DNA of 15,505 bases from an uncultured Bacteroidales bacterium (GTDB lineage Bacteria > Bacteroidota > Bacteroidia > Bacteroidales > Paludibacteraceae). Positions 1-5,573 of the stretch are shown here, piece after piece. Below the pieces are notes generated by a model. The model saw nothing but the letters and a program-made list of their open reading frames with translations. It had not been told where the DNA came from and did no database searches. Each line of letters begins with the position of its first letter. Positions within the stretch are counted from its first letter, which is position 1. The stretch spans positions 1 through 15,505 of the forward strand of contig CAIUKZ010000218.1 in assembly GCA_903899865.1 (NCBI GenBank), given 5' to 3'. Both the position numbers and the translations under genes were made by a program.

Positions 1-82
1 CCCCTTTTATCTAAATATTTAATTTATCCAATGGATTAGTAATTTGGTCAAATCTTTTGGTTGTGATATCGGTATTATTTAG

Positions 83-90
83 CAAAGATA
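83..90 (-). promoter_or_regulatory. TAnnTTTG -7 motif in repeat copy 1
   Basis: On the minus strand this reads TATCTTTG, matching the Bacteroidota -7 consensus TAnnTTTG. It lies just beyond the terminator T-tract and would drive transcription out of the left edge of the window. Copy 2 has TATATTTG at the corresponding place (1680-1687). No clear -33 TTG is seen at the normal spacing, so activity is uncertain. Confidence 0.4.
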
Positions 91-116
91 AACAAAAGTT
101 TTTAGTCAAAATACAT

Positions 117-155
117 AAAAAAAGGAGCGACTGAAAACTTAATTTTCAGTCGCTC
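117..155 (-). terminator. Intrinsic terminator in repeat copy 1
   Basis: A perfect 13-bp stem (GAGCGACTGAAAA, 125-137, with TTTTCAGTCGCTC, 143-155) encloses a 5-nt loop. On the minus strand it is followed after one base by seven T residues (A-run 117-123 on the plus strand). That is a classical Rho-independent terminator for leftward transcription. The nearest minus-strand gene is the HEPN gene ending at 546, about 390 nt upstream. Confidence 0.75.
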
Positions 156-396
156 GGAAGTATGTTGGTGGAGATTACCAAACTCAATCCGGTCACCTCG
201 TAGGGAATAAAAACTAGAGTGTCAAATTGGTTTATCGCACTATTGGTTTGCGTTTGATGGCAACGGTTCGTGCTATTTACCTAAGGTTTCGATTGAAAGG
301 GGGGTGACAATTAGTCCCCACCCTTCTGAGAGTTGCGAATCCCGCTTTCTCATCTTTTTAATATAATCTATTGGATTTGGAGTGTCGGTCAATACC

Positions 397-476
397 TGAA
401 CTACATCTGCTATAACAAAGTAGCATTTTTCTTAACGCTCGTTGAATCAAGTACCTGCAAACGGGAATGTAGTTCA
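397..476. repeat. 10-bp perfect inverted repeat with 60-nt spacer
   Basis: TGAACTACAT (397-406) is exactly complementary to ATGTAGTTCA (467-476). The spacer contains a small GCTA/TAGC hairpin. There is no T-tract on either side, so it is not a terminator. It adjoins the 481-518 hairpin and may belong to one larger structured element. Function unknown. Confidence 0.5.
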
Positions 477-480
477 ACCA

Positions 481-518
481 AGGCTTCCATACTGGGTCGT
501 TCCGACCGCAGGAAGCCT
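481..518. repeat. Two-tier hairpin downstream of the HEPN gene
   Basis: An outer stem of 8 bp (AGGCTTCC, 481-488, with GGAAGCCT, 511-518) encloses an inner 5-bp stem (GGTCG, 495-499, with CGACC, 503-507) and a TTC loop. No T-run follows in either direction. It lies 28 nt beyond the HEPN stop codon and could act as a 3'-end RNA structure of that transcript, or be part of an element boundary, since 471-494 resembles the reverse complement of 1493-1516. Confidence 0.55.
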
Positions 519-545
519 AAGTATTAGCTGCTGGCAGTTTGTTTT

Positions 546-935
546 TTATATATTCAAAAGTTCAATAATTTCAGCTACAAATTTTTGGGATAGAGGAAGT
601 AAGCGGGTAGCGGTTTCTTGGTCGTAATCAAAGAAATCGTTGTAATCGCCTTTTTGTCTTTTTTCAAATAAATCGGCGTAGTGCTTTGCCAGTTCTTTGT
701 CAAATTTACCCGTTTTTACAAATAATTGCCCAAATTGTTGGCGTATGCCCGAATGGCTGGAAGATTCCACACCATGCTTAACCAATAAAGCACTTACAGC
801 ATAAAAACAAGCATAGTACATTCGATTAATGGCTGTGTTCCAAAATTGGTTGTCAATATGTTTTTCTACCTCATGTAGTGTTTGGGTAGCCCGTTCTATA
901 CGGTATTGAGAGTATTCGTTTGGAGAGTATGTCAT
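546..935 (-). CDS. HEPN-domain protein (toxin-side partner of MNT/HEPN pair)
   Basis: The 129-residue product looks like a HEPN-domain protein of the COG1895 type. Supporting motifs are the N-terminal Y-R-x-x-R-A helix (11-16), an R-M-Y-Y-A-C-F-Y-A segment typical of the second helix, a S-H-S-G-I-R turn, and the C-terminal R-Q-K-G-D-Y. In MNT/HEPN pairs the HEPN partner is usually the toxin, often an RNase, held in check by the nucleotidyltransferase partner. Here the canonical RX4-6H catalytic motif is not apparent where expected; the only R-x5-H is R15-H21 in the first helix. Toxicity or RNase activity is therefore inferred from context only. The start overlaps the stop of the upstream gene by four bases (ATGA), so the two are translationally coupled. 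Confidence 0.8.
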   Translation of the reverse strand: MTYSPNEYSQYRIERATQTLHEVEKHIDNQFWNTAINRMYYACFYAVSALLVKHGVESSSHSGIRQQFGQLFVKTGKFDKELAKHYADLFEKRQKGDYNDFFDYDQETATRLLPLSQKFVAEIIELLNI

Positions 936-1249
936 AATAATAATCCTTCACGCATTACATTGTGGAAGAATGGGGTAACGCTAAACTTGTAGTTCCATTC
1001 TTTTTCTGAATATACCATGGGGCTGATTACCTGCCCGGATTCAAATTCCAAATCATATAAAGTGGAGGTGATTTCTTGCTCCATTTCGGGGGTTATTATT
1101 TCTTTATTGAGCAAAATAAGAATGTCCCAATCGGATTCTTTTCGAGCCGTACCACGTACTCGTGAACCATATAAGTAGATTTTAGCAGAAGCATCTTTTT
1201 CTGTTACTAATCTTTTTATTTCAACTAATATTTTATTTAGGCGTTTCAT
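932..1249 (-). CDS. MNT-type minimal nucleotidyltransferase (antitoxin of MNT/HEPN pair)
   Basis: This 105-residue protein has the nucleotidyltransferase fingerprint: G28-S29, ten residues, then D40-W41-D42, i.e. exactly the GSX10DXD motif of MntA-like antitoxins. Such proteins can AMPylate a tyrosine of the HEPN partner and so neutralise it; this is family knowledge, not shown here. The gene is first in a two-gene minus-strand operon and overlaps the HEPN gene by ATGA. The ATG at 1249-1247 lies 28 nt below a TATCTTTG promoter motif. No Shine-Dalgarno sequence is visible, as is usual in Bacteroidota. The length is normal for the family and the gene appears intact. Pairing with a HEPN gene makes the toxin-antitoxin reading strong, though small NTase/HEPN pairs in other roles are possible. 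Confidence 0.85.
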   Translation of the reverse strand: MKRLNKILVEIKRLVTEKDASAKIYLYGSRVRGTARKESDWDILILLNKEIITPEMEQEITSTLYDLEFESGQVISPMVYSEKEWNYKFSVTPFFHNVMREGLLL

Positions 1250-1276
1250 TATTTAGCATTTTAGAAAATATTACTA

Positions 1277-1284
1277 CAAAGATA
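1277..1284 (-). promoter_or_regulatory. Promoter -7 element of the MNT/HEPN operon
   Basis: The minus strand reads TATCTTTG, a full match to TAnnTTTG, with its end 28 nt from the MNT start codon. The flanking bases (CTACAAAGATA on the plus strand) are the same as at the ATPase promoter at 3103-3110. The -33 region is AT-rich without a clear TTG, so this promoter is weaker on paper than the ATPase one. Confidence 0.55.
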
Positions 1285-1368
1285 GAATGTTTTTATTAAT
1301 TAACGAAGAAACATGTTTTTTCTTATTATGAGTATTTTTAAGGCTGTAAGTATCGGTTCTATTGCTTC

Positions 1369-1516
1369 AGCTAACGGTTGCCGCTATGGCATTGTGTAAC
1401 ATCAGCCGTGAGGATGATGTTCGCTCGATGTGACACCGAAAGTGTCAGCCGCTAACACAAATTGCAAAACAAACGGCCCGAAGGCTGTGGCGCAGTACGA
1501 TAGCCGTTGTTGAACT
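1369..1516. repeat. Imperfect palindromic, weakly attC-like element
   Basis: This is a non-coding stretch visibly richer in G and C than its surroundings, with nested dyads. AACGGC (1472-1477) pairs with GCCGTT (1503-1508), extending outward with one bulge. TGACAC pairs with GTGTCA around 1428-1445. TTGTGT near 1394 pairs with ACACAA near 1457. The right end has GTTGAAC (1509-1515), which fits the integron core site GTTRRRY. The left end has AGCTAAC (1369-1375), one mismatch from RYYYAAC. At ~147 bp it is slightly long for an attC site and the two ends are poorly complementary, so the integron reading is speculative; a generic intergenic palindromic repeat is equally possible. Confidence 0.4.
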
Positions 1517-1679
1517 AAATCCCCTCGGAGAATGACTTTAAATAGTACCGTTCTGCAAATACTTTACATTTATTTTTTGTTTATATCACAACTGTTATTC
1601 AAGATTTATTTAAACTATCCAATGGACTTGATCCCTTTATGTTTGATAAAAACCTTTGGTGTTGGAATCAATGCTACCA

Positions 1680-1687
1680 CAAATATA
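1680..1687 (-). promoter_or_regulatory. TAnnTTTG -7 motif in repeat copy 2
   Basis: The minus strand reads TATATTTG, just beyond the terminator. If active, it would transcribe leftward toward the MNT gene with a leader of more than 400 nt through 1616-1250. No TTG is seen at the standard 19-nt spacing. Position is conserved relative to the TATCTTTG of copy 1. Confidence 0.35.
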
Positions 1688-1712
1688 CAAAAGTTTTTGA
1701 AGTAGCACGATG

Positions 1713-1752
1713 AAAAAAAGAGCGACCGAAAAAATTAAATTTTCAGTCGCTC
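1713..1752 (-). terminator. Intrinsic terminator in repeat copy 2
   Basis: A 13-bp stem (1720-1732 with 1740-1752) containing one G-U pair on the minus strand and a 7-nt loop is followed on the minus strand directly by seven T residues (A-run 1713-1719). It sits about 140 nt past the stop codon of the minus-strand ATPase gene and probably ends that transcript. Confidence 0.75.
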
Positions 1753-1797
1753 GGAAGTATGTCGGTGGAGATTACCAAACTCAGGCCGGTCACCTCC

Positions 1798-1810
1798 ACA
1801 CTGCCAGTGT
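1798..1810. repeat. Perfect 6-bp inverted repeat
   Basis: ACACTG and CAGTGT flank a single C, between the dispersed repeat and the 8-bp tandem array. It is too compact for a stable RNA loop. It could be a protein-binding dyad or chance. Confidence 0.35.
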
Positions 1811-1822
1811 TGCTCTCTGTCT

Positions 1823-1883
1823 ACTCGTCAACTCGTTTACTCGTTTACTCGTCAACTCGTCAACTCGTCAACTCGTCAACTCG
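1823..1883. repeat. 8-bp tandem repeat, ~7.6 units
   Basis: The units are ACTCGTCA, ACTCGTTT, ACTCGTTT, then four ACTCGTCA and a final ACTCG. Six of the eight positions are invariant across units. The period is not a multiple of three and the array ends seven bases before the ATPase stop codon in the convergent sense, so it is intergenic. A variable-number array at the edge of a mobile-looking element is plausible; strain-to-strain copy number is expected to differ. Confidence 0.9.
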
Positions 1884-1889
1884 AAAAAA

Positions 1890-3083
1890 TCAGTACATCA
1901 TCCCAAACATCCACAGCGGAATTTTGTTACCAAATCCACTTTCCACACCATCCACCGCAAGGTAACTATCGGGAAGGTCTTTCATTTGAGTGAATCCTTT
2001 ATTTCTACCACCAATTTCGAAGTTGTACTTTGAATCAATGACAAAATCAGCCGTTTTTGAACTCGTGACGGCATGGTTCACTTTGAGCTGGTTGGCAAAA
2101 AATGTTTCTCGCACATTACCCTCATTGGCCACAGAGGTACTCAAAGCATACAGCAGATTGGGGTTGTCAAGATAGATCTTATCCGGCTTGGTGAGAACAC
2201 TCATTCCGCTGGCCTCTTTCCCCATTGCAAAAAGCAACCTAGCTTGATGCAACAAATGAATATAGCTAAGAAGTGAATTGCGAGATATTCCTAGCTCAGC
2301 GCTCAGCTTACTCACATTGGGAGTATAAGGCACCAACGAAGAAATGATACCCAGCAATTTTTTAATCTTAATACCCGAGCTATGCTCTATGTTGGAACAT
2401 GAAGGCAAATCAGAATCAATAACTGCATTCACAATACCTCCCAAACGTTGAGGATAGGACTTCAGGTTCTCTTTAAAAATTGGGTAATACCCACATTCCA
2501 GATAGGCTGCAAACAATGGAAGAATCTTCAGACCTGATGTAATCTCTGATGCCAACGCAAAATGATTGGTAAGAATTTCTTCCAATGACAGTTTCTTGAA
2601 GTTAAGCCCTGTTTGTAGCACCAGATACTCACGAAACGACAATCCATAAAGCGAGTAATGTATCGCCCTACGGCTCAAGTCTGCACCCGATCGATAGATT
2701 TCGAGCATGGACGAACCTGTAAATACAATTTTCATGTTCGGATAACTATCATAGGCATTTTTAACCTCTATCGCCCAGTTGGGGTAGCGATGCACTTCGT
2801 CAAGAAACAACACCTCACCACCCATGACATAAAACCGCTCCACAAGCTCCGAAAGCGTATGAGTACTAAACCAGATATTATCCATACTCACATATAATGC
2901 TTTCGACTTATCTGGCATTTGTAGTTTGATGTATTGCAGCATTATGGTTGTTTTGCCAGTACCACGCGCCCCACTAATAGCTATCAATCGATTAGTCCAA
3001 TCTATTTCATCATATAGATAACGTGTATGCTTTAAACTCATGGAGTCTAATAGCCTTTTATTTAATCGAATAAGTGTTTCCAT
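1890..3083 (-). CDS. AAA-type ATPase with DUF4143-like C-terminal domain
   Basis: The 397-residue protein belongs to the COG1373-like ATP-binding family. It has a Walker A motif G-A-R-G-T-G-K-T-T (38-46), a Walker B V-L-F-L-D-E followed by V-H-R-Y (91-99), and a sensor-type F-T-G-S-S segment near 120. A winged-helix-like segment (L-S-A-E-L-G-I-S-R-N-S-L) follows in the middle. Near the C-terminus A-D-F-V-I-D ... F-E-I-G-G-R-N-K-G resembles the nuclease-like core often seen at the end of this family. Cellular roles of these proteins are largely unknown; they are common in accessory regions. The gene is monocistronic, has a good TTG-N19-TATCTTTG promoter, and ends beside an 8-bp tandem repeat and a terminator. 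The length is typical and there is no sign of decay. Confidence 0.85.
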   Translation of the reverse strand: METLIRLNKRLLDSMSLKHTRYLYDEIDWTNRLIAISGARGTGKTTIMLQYIKLQMPDKSKALYVSMDNIWFSTHTLSELVERFYVMGGEVLFLDEVHRYPNWAIEVKNAYDSYPNMKIVFTGSSMLEIYRSGADLSRRAIHYSLYGLSFREYLVLQTGLNFKKLSLEEILTNHFALASEITSGLKILPLFAAYLECGYYPIFKENLKSYPQRLGGIVNAVIDSDLPSCSNIEHSSGIKIKKLLGIISSLVPYTPNVSKLSAELGISRNSLLSYIHLLHQARLLFAMGKEASGMSVLTKPDKIYLDNPNLLYALSTSVANEGNVRETFFANQLKVNHAVTSSKTADFVIDSKYNFEIGGRNKGFTQMKDLPDSYLAVDGVESGFGNKIPLWMFGMMY

Positions 3084-3102
3084 GGTTTACATTTATGAGC
3101 TA

Positions 3103-3132
3103 CAAAGATACAATATTGTATATTACAAACAA
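3103..3132 (-). promoter_or_regulatory. Promoter of the ATPase gene
   Basis: On the minus strand, TTG, 19 nt, then TATCTTTG (the -7 motif, 3103-3110) matches the Bacteroidota consensus at the expected spacing. The start codon lies 19 nt beyond the -7 motif. The -33 part falls at the edge of the first ~33-bp tandem unit (3126 onward), so a factor binding those units could affect this promoter. Confidence 0.65.
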
Positions 3133-3290
3133 CATTTTTAGTCAATTATTTTGCTTCAAATAAAACATTTTTCATAAATTAATGTATTTTATAAATAACA
3201 TTTTAAGCCTATATATGTATTTTATAGAAAACAATATATATATATTATTGTATTTTTCAAACAACACTTTTAAGCTAATAATGTATTTTT
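3126..3290. repeat. Five degenerate ~33-bp tandem units
   Basis: Units begin near 3126, 3157, 3192, 3225 and 3258 (spacings 31, 35, 33, 33). The shared pattern is roughly CAAAYAACATTTTTAAG, an AT-rich middle, then TAATGTATTTT. The units abut with no spacers, so this is not a CRISPR array. The period is close to three helical turns, which would place any binding sites on one face of the DNA. Base composition makes some similarity expected, but the recurring CATTTT and GTATTTT blocks at constant offset argue for a real repeat. Confidence 0.6.
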
Positions 3291-3684
3291 AAAAATACAA
3301 ATACAGAATTCAACATCAGAAATTATCACCCCATGGGTCATAATTTTGAATTGATAATTTTTTTGTCAGCTAAATAAATGGTAATTTTACAGGCTATATA
3401 CAGCTCACAAGAGCCGCCAAGCATGACATGTAAATGGTTCCAAAGAATTACAGTTGGATTTCCAAAGGCAAACTTGCAAACAATCAAACTTCTAGCTTGC
3501 TGCGAAATCAGTGTAACCACTCATGTAATTAACAGCAAACCAGCATTCAATACAAAACCGAAAGACACCATTTGTCTGTATATGAATTGTGATTATTGTA
3601 GCCGAATTGACTGTTGCCATCGGTGAAAATTGGATAGGTAAATTGAGTAATAAAGAATTAAGAGAAATATTTCGATAAAAAATA

Positions 3685-4338
3685 ATGCATAAACAGATCC
3701 TCATCTTCCTATTTTCAATTCTGATATCATTCCCTACTTGGGCAAGTACATCCGATACTACTTACACCGTTTATGACGATGGAGAATATACTACCACAAG
3801 TATTAAACGTATTAAAGCATCGAATGCTGCAGCTATAAACACTGTACAGGAATTAGTTCGTGAATTTGAGACAACACCGGGTAAACTGTTTGATTGGGCA
3901 CTAAAGGACCTCGGATTTCAAGGACAAAAAGACAATGAATTGGTGATAGCACTCAAATCATCGACTTTTGACAAGAAAACAGGAATTACTCACGGACTGA
4001 TAGATGTGATAGTACCTGGCATAAAGACATTCAAAAATGTCAAAATAGACGCCATTGTCAATGCCAAAACCTCCGCAACAGGAGTCACCAAAGCCATAGC
4101 CGACGTACTATATTCTGATATGCTATTAAAAAAAGCTTATGGGCAAATATTCGTAGTGCCTCACCGTGGAAATGAAGTGGTGATAACCTCTATTCTTAAA
4201 ACCAAGTTTGGATGGTTTTTCAACATTTTCATTACCCAAAAACGATACAAAAGCATCGTGGAATGGAGAGTGAAAAAGTTTACCGAAAATATGTGTGACA
4301 CCACGATTAAAAGCGACAAAACAAAAACGAAACAATAA
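3685..4338 (+). CDS. Exported protein of unknown function
   Basis: The 217-residue product has a clear signal peptide (positive M-H-K, hydrophobic 5-17, probable cleavage after W19-A20), with no lipobox cysteine. The mature part has mixed charge with no repeats and no motif I recognise; a modestly hydrophobic stretch near 175-182 (F-G-W-F-F-N-I-F) might be amphipathic. The C-terminus is lysine-rich. It would be periplasmic or outer-membrane associated. It lies 89 bp before prfA in the same direction, but no shared function is evident. The ATG was chosen because it is the first in frame and gives a complete signal peptide. Confidence 0.7.
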   Translation: MHKQILIFLFSILISFPTWASTSDTTYTVYDDGEYTTTSIKRIKASNAAAINTVQELVREFETTPGKLFDWALKDLGFQGQKDNELVIALKSSTFDKKTGITHGLIDVIVPGIKTFKNVKIDAIVNAKTSATGVTKAIADVLYSDMLLKKAYGQIFVVPHRGNEVVITSILKTKFGWFFNIFITQKRYKSIVEWRVKKFTENMCDTTIKSDKTKTKQ

Positions 4339-4395
4339 AAAAAATCAATTTCGATTTCAAACTATTGAACACAACAATATTTTCTAATTAATAAT

Positions 4396-4412
4396 CGTGA
4401 GCAATTGTCACG
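4396..4412. promoter_or_regulatory. Palindrome in the prfA leader
   Basis: CGTGA and TCACG flank GCAATTG, giving a 17-bp near-palindrome broken only by one extra G (CAATTG is itself symmetric). It ends 15 nt before the prfA start codon. It could be an operator or, as RNA, a 5-bp hairpin near the ribosome entry site. No matching second copy was noticed elsewhere in the window. Confidence 0.35.
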
Positions 4413-4427
4413 AAGCAAATACCAAGA

Positions 4428-5513
4428 ATGGCTGAAAAAACATTACTAGAGAAACTCGAAGGACTTCAACATAAATTCGAAGAGATTTCAACCCTGATTA
4501 CTGACCCATCGGTCATAACGGATCAAAAACGATTTGTAAAACTCAACAAAGAATACCATGACCTAGAACTCATCCTCAATGCAAAAAAGGAGTATGAGCT
4601 AGCATTGGCACACCTAGCAGAGGCGAAAGAAATTCTTGACACTGAGAATGATGCTGAGATGCGCGAAATGGCAAAACTGGAATTGGACGAAATAGAGCCG
4701 AAGATTCCGGAGATGGAGGAAAACATCAAATTACTCTTAATTCCAGCCGACCCAGAAGACAATAAAAATGCGATAGTAGAAATCAGAGGTGGAACAGGGG
4801 GTGACGAGGCTGCTATTTTTGCAGGTGATTTATTTAAAATGTACACCAAATACTGCGAAGCCAAAGGCTGGCGTGTAGAAATAACCAATGTAAGCGAAGG
4901 AACATCGGGTGGCTACAAAGAAGCTATCTTTACTGTGTCAGGCGAAAATGTGTATGGCACATTAAAGTATGAGTCTGGTGTGCATCGCGTACAGCGCGTT
5001 CCACAAACAGAAACACAAGGACGTGTGCACACTTCTGCCGCTACTGTGGCAGTACTTCCAGAAGCCGATGCTTTTGATTATGAACTCAAAGAATCTGACG
5101 TGCGCGTGGATACTTTCTGCTCCTCTGGCGCAGGAGGTCAATCCGTAAACACCACTTACTCAGCCATCCGATTGGTGCACATCCCTACTGGCACTACCGT
5201 GCAATGTCAGGACGAAAAATCTCAACACAAGAACAAAGCCAAAGCGATGAACGAATTACGTTCACGCCTTTATGCCATAGAGCATCAAAAATACTTAGAC
5301 GAAATTGGCTCCAAACGTAAAACGATGGTATCGACTGGTGACCGTTCTGCCAAAATCCGAACATACAACTACCCACAAGGTCGGATCACCGATCACCGAA
5401 TCAATTTCACCATCTACAATCTATCCGCATTTATGAATGGTGACATTCAAGGAGTGATAGACCAACTCATAGTGGCCGAAAATGCTGAACGTCTAAAAGA
5501 AAGTGAATTATAA
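4428..5513 (+). CDS. prfA: Peptide chain release factor 1
   Basis: RF1 recognises UAA and UAG stop codons in the ribosomal A site and triggers peptidyl-tRNA hydrolysis. At 361 residues it has the standard length. The catalytic G-G-Q motif is at 236-238 within S-S-G-A-G-G-Q. The stop-codon recognition tripeptide of the P-x-T type is P192-Q193-T194 in R-V-P-Q-T-E-T-Q-G-R-V-H-T-S, which fixes it as RF1 rather than RF2 (which has S-P-F). The E-I-R-G-G-T-G-G-D-E-A segment (118-128) typical of class I bacterial factors is intact. pyrF follows 60 bp downstream on the same strand, so the two may be cotranscribed. Confidence 0.97.
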   Translation: MAEKTLLEKLEGLQHKFEEISTLITDPSVITDQKRFVKLNKEYHDLELILNAKKEYELALAHLAEAKEILDTENDAEMREMAKLELDEIEPKIPEMEENIKLLLIPADPEDNKNAIVEIRGGTGGDEAAIFAGDLFKMYTKYCEAKGWRVEITNVSEGTSGGYKEAIFTVSGENVYGTLKYESGVHRVQRVPQTETQGRVHTSAATVAVLPEADAFDYELKESDVRVDTFCSSGAGGQSVNTTYSAIRLVHIPTGTTVQCQDEKSQHKNKAKAMNELRSRLYAIEHQKYLDEIGSKRKTMVSTGDRSAKIRTYNYPQGRITDHRINFTIYNLSAFMNGDIQGVIDQLIVAENAERLKESEL

Positions 5514-5573
5514 TAAAAAACCCCAACCTGAAGGGAACAATAAAAACGAACCTATAAAACTGAGCTCACAATC

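Larger units (their letters stand above)
25..199 (-). repeat. Dispersed repeat, copy 1 (terminator plus promoter-like motif)
   Basis: This is the partner of 1616-1796, in direct orientation. Shared blocks are TATCCAATGGA (25-35), a region ending in ACAAAAGTTTTT (~92-103), an A-run (117-123), a 13-bp hairpin (125-155), and then a nearly identical block through GGTCACCTC (199). From 125 to 199 the copies differ by about four substitutions plus the hairpin loop; the left part is more diverged but keeps its spacing (100 versus 104 nt from TATCCAATGGA to the hairpin). Read on the minus strand, the order is a weak hairpin (GGTGACC with GGTAATC), a strong hairpin, a T-tract, then a TAnnTTTG motif. 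What the element is remains unknown. Confidence 0.8.
1..545. other. Gene-free region left of the toxin-antitoxin pair
   Basis: No convincing gene is visible on either strand; the short open frames have no recognisable domains, signal peptide or start context. The region holds the first copy of the dispersed repeat (25-199), a perfect 10-bp inverted repeat (397-406 with 467-476), and a double-stem hairpin at 481-518. I see nothing identifiable in 200-390. It is the 3' flank of the minus-strand HEPN gene, so any transcript reading past that gene would include these structures. Confidence 0.6.
1250..1615. other. Gene-free region upstream of the MNT gene
   Basis: No gene is visible. It contains the MNT promoter motif (1277-1284) and a comparatively GC-rich structured stretch at 1369-1516. 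From about 1520 to 1615 the sequence is AT-rich and I see nothing identifiable in it. Confidence 0.6.
1616..1796 (-). repeat. Dispersed repeat, copy 2 (terminator plus promoter-like motif)
   Basis: This is the direct-repeat partner of 25-199, with the same blocks in the same order: TATCCAATGGA (1616-1626), ACAAAAGTTTTT (~1687-1698), A-run (1713-1719), hairpin (1720-1752), and the block to GGTCACCTC (1788-1796). It begins about 95 nt beyond the stop of the ATPase gene in the direction of transcription. In the terminator stem the two copies differ by one base that keeps a G-U pair on the minus-strand RNA, which suggests the RNA structure is what is conserved. After 1796 the copies diverge completely. 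Confidence 0.8.
3084..3684. other. Divergent, AT-rich gene-free region
   Basis: This separates the minus-strand ATPase from the plus-strand exported protein. It contains the ATPase promoter (3103-3132), the degenerate tandem units (3126-3290) and an isolated plus-strand TAATTTTG motif at 3341-3348 that fits TAnnTTTG but lacks a -33 TTG. In 3350-3684 I see no convincing gene; the overlapping open frames on both strands have no recognisable features. Confidence 0.6.

Noticed and set aside
333..627. Two short plus-strand open frames (333-527 and 442-627)
   Set aside because: They cross the 397-518 hairpins and the 3' end of the HEPN gene and have no recognisable protein features.
25..1796. Insertion sequence bounded by long direct repeats
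   Set aside because: No transposase, even a broken one, could be seen between the copies; the repeat's terminator and promoter content fits a gene boundary better.
1823..1883. CRISPR or coding repeat
   Set aside because: The 8-bp units have no spacers, and the period is not a multiple of three.
1710..2033. Plus-strand open frame of 107 codons
   Set aside because: It runs through the terminator hairpin, the dispersed repeat and the 8-bp tandem array, then antisense to the ATPase gene; its repetitive L-V-N-S-S-T-R text is the translated array.
3126..3290. CRISPR array
   Set aside because: The ~33-bp units abut without unique spacers, vary in sequence, and no cas gene is present.
3378..3626. 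Plus-strand open frame of 82 codons in the divergent gap
   Set aside because: No signal peptide, domain or start context, and a comparable minus-strand frame overlaps it; it looks like chance.
5514..5573. Terminator between prfA and pyrF
   Set aside because: Only a three-base CCC/GGG pairing is visible, with no T-run after it; too weak to call.
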